Source: Chlorocebus sabaeus (taxonomy: Eukaryota; Chordata; Mammalia; Primates; Cercopithecidae). From it: a stretch of DNA of 64,000 nucleotides. Below are positions 62,794-64,000 of the stretch, piece after piece; position 1 is the stretch's first letter; every line of letters starts with the position of its first letter. The stretch spans positions 62,001-126,000 of the forward strand of contig NC_132931.1 of the NCBI RefSeq assembly GCF_047675955.1, in the 5' to 3' direction. The translations under genes and the position numbers were made by a program. The notes beneath the pieces were generated by a model. That model was not told where the DNA came from, did not search any database, and saw only the letters and a program-made list of their open reading frames with translations.

Positions 62794-64000
62794 ATATTTG
62801 GAAGCCCTTAGAGGGCAATGGTGAAAAAGGAAACATATTCAGTTAAAAACTGGAATGAAGCTTTCTGAGAAACTACTTTGTGTTCTGTTAATTCTTCTGA
62901 CAGAGCTACAGCTTTCCCCTCAAGAAGCCTTCCGCTAAGACTGTTCTTGTGGAATTTGCAAAGTGATATTTGGAAGCCCATAGAGGGCTATGGTGAAAAA
63001 GGAATTATCTTAAGATAAAAACTGAAAAGAAGTTTTCTGAGAAACTGCTCTTTGTTCTGTTAATTCATCGCACAATTTACAGCTTTCCCATCAAGAAGCA
63101 TTTCGCTAAGACTGTTCTTGTGGAATTTGGAAAGTGATATTCAGAAGCCCATAGAGGGAAAAGGTGAAAAAGTAAATATCTTCAGTTAAAAACAGGAAAG
63201 AAGCTTTCTGAGAAACTTCTTTGTGCTCTATTAATTCATCTCACAGAGTTACAGCTTTCCCCTCAAGAAGCCTTTCGCTAAGACCGTTCTTGTGGAATTT
63301 GAAAAGTGATATTTGGAAGCCCTTAGAAGGCAATGGTGAAAAAGGAAATATCTTCAGTTAAAAACTGAAAAGAAGCTTTCTGAGAAACTGCTTTTGTTTT
63401 CCTAATTCACCTCACAGAGTTACAGCTTTCCCCTAAAGAACCCTTTCGCTAAGACTGTTCTTGTGGAATTTGCAAAGTGATATTTGGAAGCCCATGGAGG
63501 GCAATGGTGAAAAAGAAAATATCTTCAGTTGAAAACTGAGAAGAAGCTTTCTGAGAAATTGCACTCTGTTCTGTTAATTCATCTCACAGAGTTAAAGCTT
63601 TCCCCTCAAGAAGCCTTTTGGTTAGTCTCTTCCTGTGGAATTTGCAAAGTGATATTTGGAAGCCCATAGAGGGCTATGGTGAAAAAGGAAATATCCTAAG
63701 ATAAAAACTGAAAAGAAGCTTTCTGAGAAACTGCTCTCTGTTCTGTTAATTCATCTCACAGAGTTACAGCTTTCCCATCAAGAAGCCTTTCGCTAAGACT
63801 GTTCTTGTGGAATTTGGAAAGTGATGTTTGGAAGCCCTTTGAGGGCTATGGTGAAAAAGGAAATATCTTCAGTAAAAAACGTGAAAGAAGCTTTCTGAGA
63901 AACTGCTTTGGTTCTGTTAATTCTTCTCACAGAGTTACAGCTTTCCCCTCAAGAAGCCTTTCGCTAAGACTGTTCTTGTGAAATTTGTAAACTGATATTT

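Larger units (their letters stand above)
50224..64000 (+). repeat. Alpha satellite tandem array, block 2 (plus orientation)
   Basis: About 78 monomers in conventional orientation. The first four AATTCATCTCAC positions are 50224, 50396, 50568 and 50740, spaced 172 bp each. Main variants are GAGGGCTATGGTG versus GAGGGCAATGGTG, ATATCCTAAGATAAAAACTG versus ATATCTTCAGTTAAAAACTG or AAAACCTGG, TTTGCAAAG versus TTTGGAAAG, and CTTTGTGTTCTG versus CTCTCTGTTCTG or CACTCTGTTCTG. These combine without a fixed dimer or other period. One Alu interrupts the block at 54995. It runs off the right edge of the window. No gene is seen. Confidence 0.97.

Noticed and set aside
50230..64000. TTTCGCTAAGACTGTTC as a possible CENP-B box
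   Set aside because: It has TTCG but lacks the required A at the tenth core position and has TGTT where CGGG is needed. It also lies at the wrong place in the monomer.
50224..64000. A strict dimeric (about 343 bp) structure as described for macaque and baboon
   Set aside because: Following TTTGCAAAG versus TTTGGAAAG and CTAAGATAA versus TTCAGTTAA along the block gave no regular alternation.
1..64000. A previously undescribed gene-based system (defence, toxin, biosynthetic or mobile)
   Set aside because: There is no coding sequence at all. The interest of the window lies in satellite organisation.

Overview
This window is primate centromeric or pericentromeric satellite DNA. Apart from two Alu insertions, all 64 kb is alpha satellite: a head-to-tail tandem repeat with a monomer of about 172 bp. 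I see no protein-coding gene, no structural RNA gene, no unique-sequence island, no LINE or LTR element and no CRISPR array. The monomer carries the usual alpha-satellite landmarks: a HindIII site, CTGAGAAACTGC, CATCTCACAGAGTTAC, TTCTTGTGGAATTTGC, GTGATATTTGGAAGCCC, and CTATGGTGAAAAAGGAAAT. The 172-bp spacing and the wording of these landmarks fit Old World monkeys (Cercopithecidae: macaque, baboon, guenon) better than apes or New World monkeys. One Alu carries 3'-half variants (GATCCGGCCACTGCACTCC, GGCGTAAACC) that I associate with Old World monkey AluY (AluYR-type) lineages. The species assignment is inference.

Layout. Bases 1-50223 hold about 290 monomers, all with the conventional alpha orientation on the minus strand. 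At 50223/50224 the array flips abruptly, and 50224-64000 (about 78 monomers) runs on the plus strand. Block 1 is made of layers. (a) About 1-3950 is relatively uniform, with AACGGAAG-type monomers. (b) About 3950-23600 is a mixture of three monomer classes recurring irregularly every 2-5 monomers, with older local duplications of 10 and 31 monomers. (c) About 24.7-38.6 kb is a decayed higher-order repeat of about 13 monomers (spacing about 2225-2229 bp), interrupted by a 5'-truncated AluY at 27899. (d) About 38.6-44.16 kb is a mosaic with a 143-bp patch present twice without a difference. (e) About 44.16-49.68 kb is a younger 14-monomer higher-order repeat (offsets 2401 and 2403 bp) in 2.3 copies. 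(f) The last 540 bp of block 1 lead to the strand switch. Block 2 is a mosaic array with 4-, 8-, 9-, 12- and 18-monomer duplications and a near-complete young Alu at 54995.

Function. Nearly every monomer carries the A-box / pJ-alpha type motif (TTCCTTTTYCACCRTAG), often without a mismatch. I found no CENP-B box, which is what is known for Old World monkey alpha satellite. The patchwork of higher-order repeats, the two Alu insertions and the orientation switch suggest a flanking or older pericentromeric layer rather than a homogeneous active core. That is inference from structure only. Divergences and copy boundaries were judged by eye; no alignment was run.
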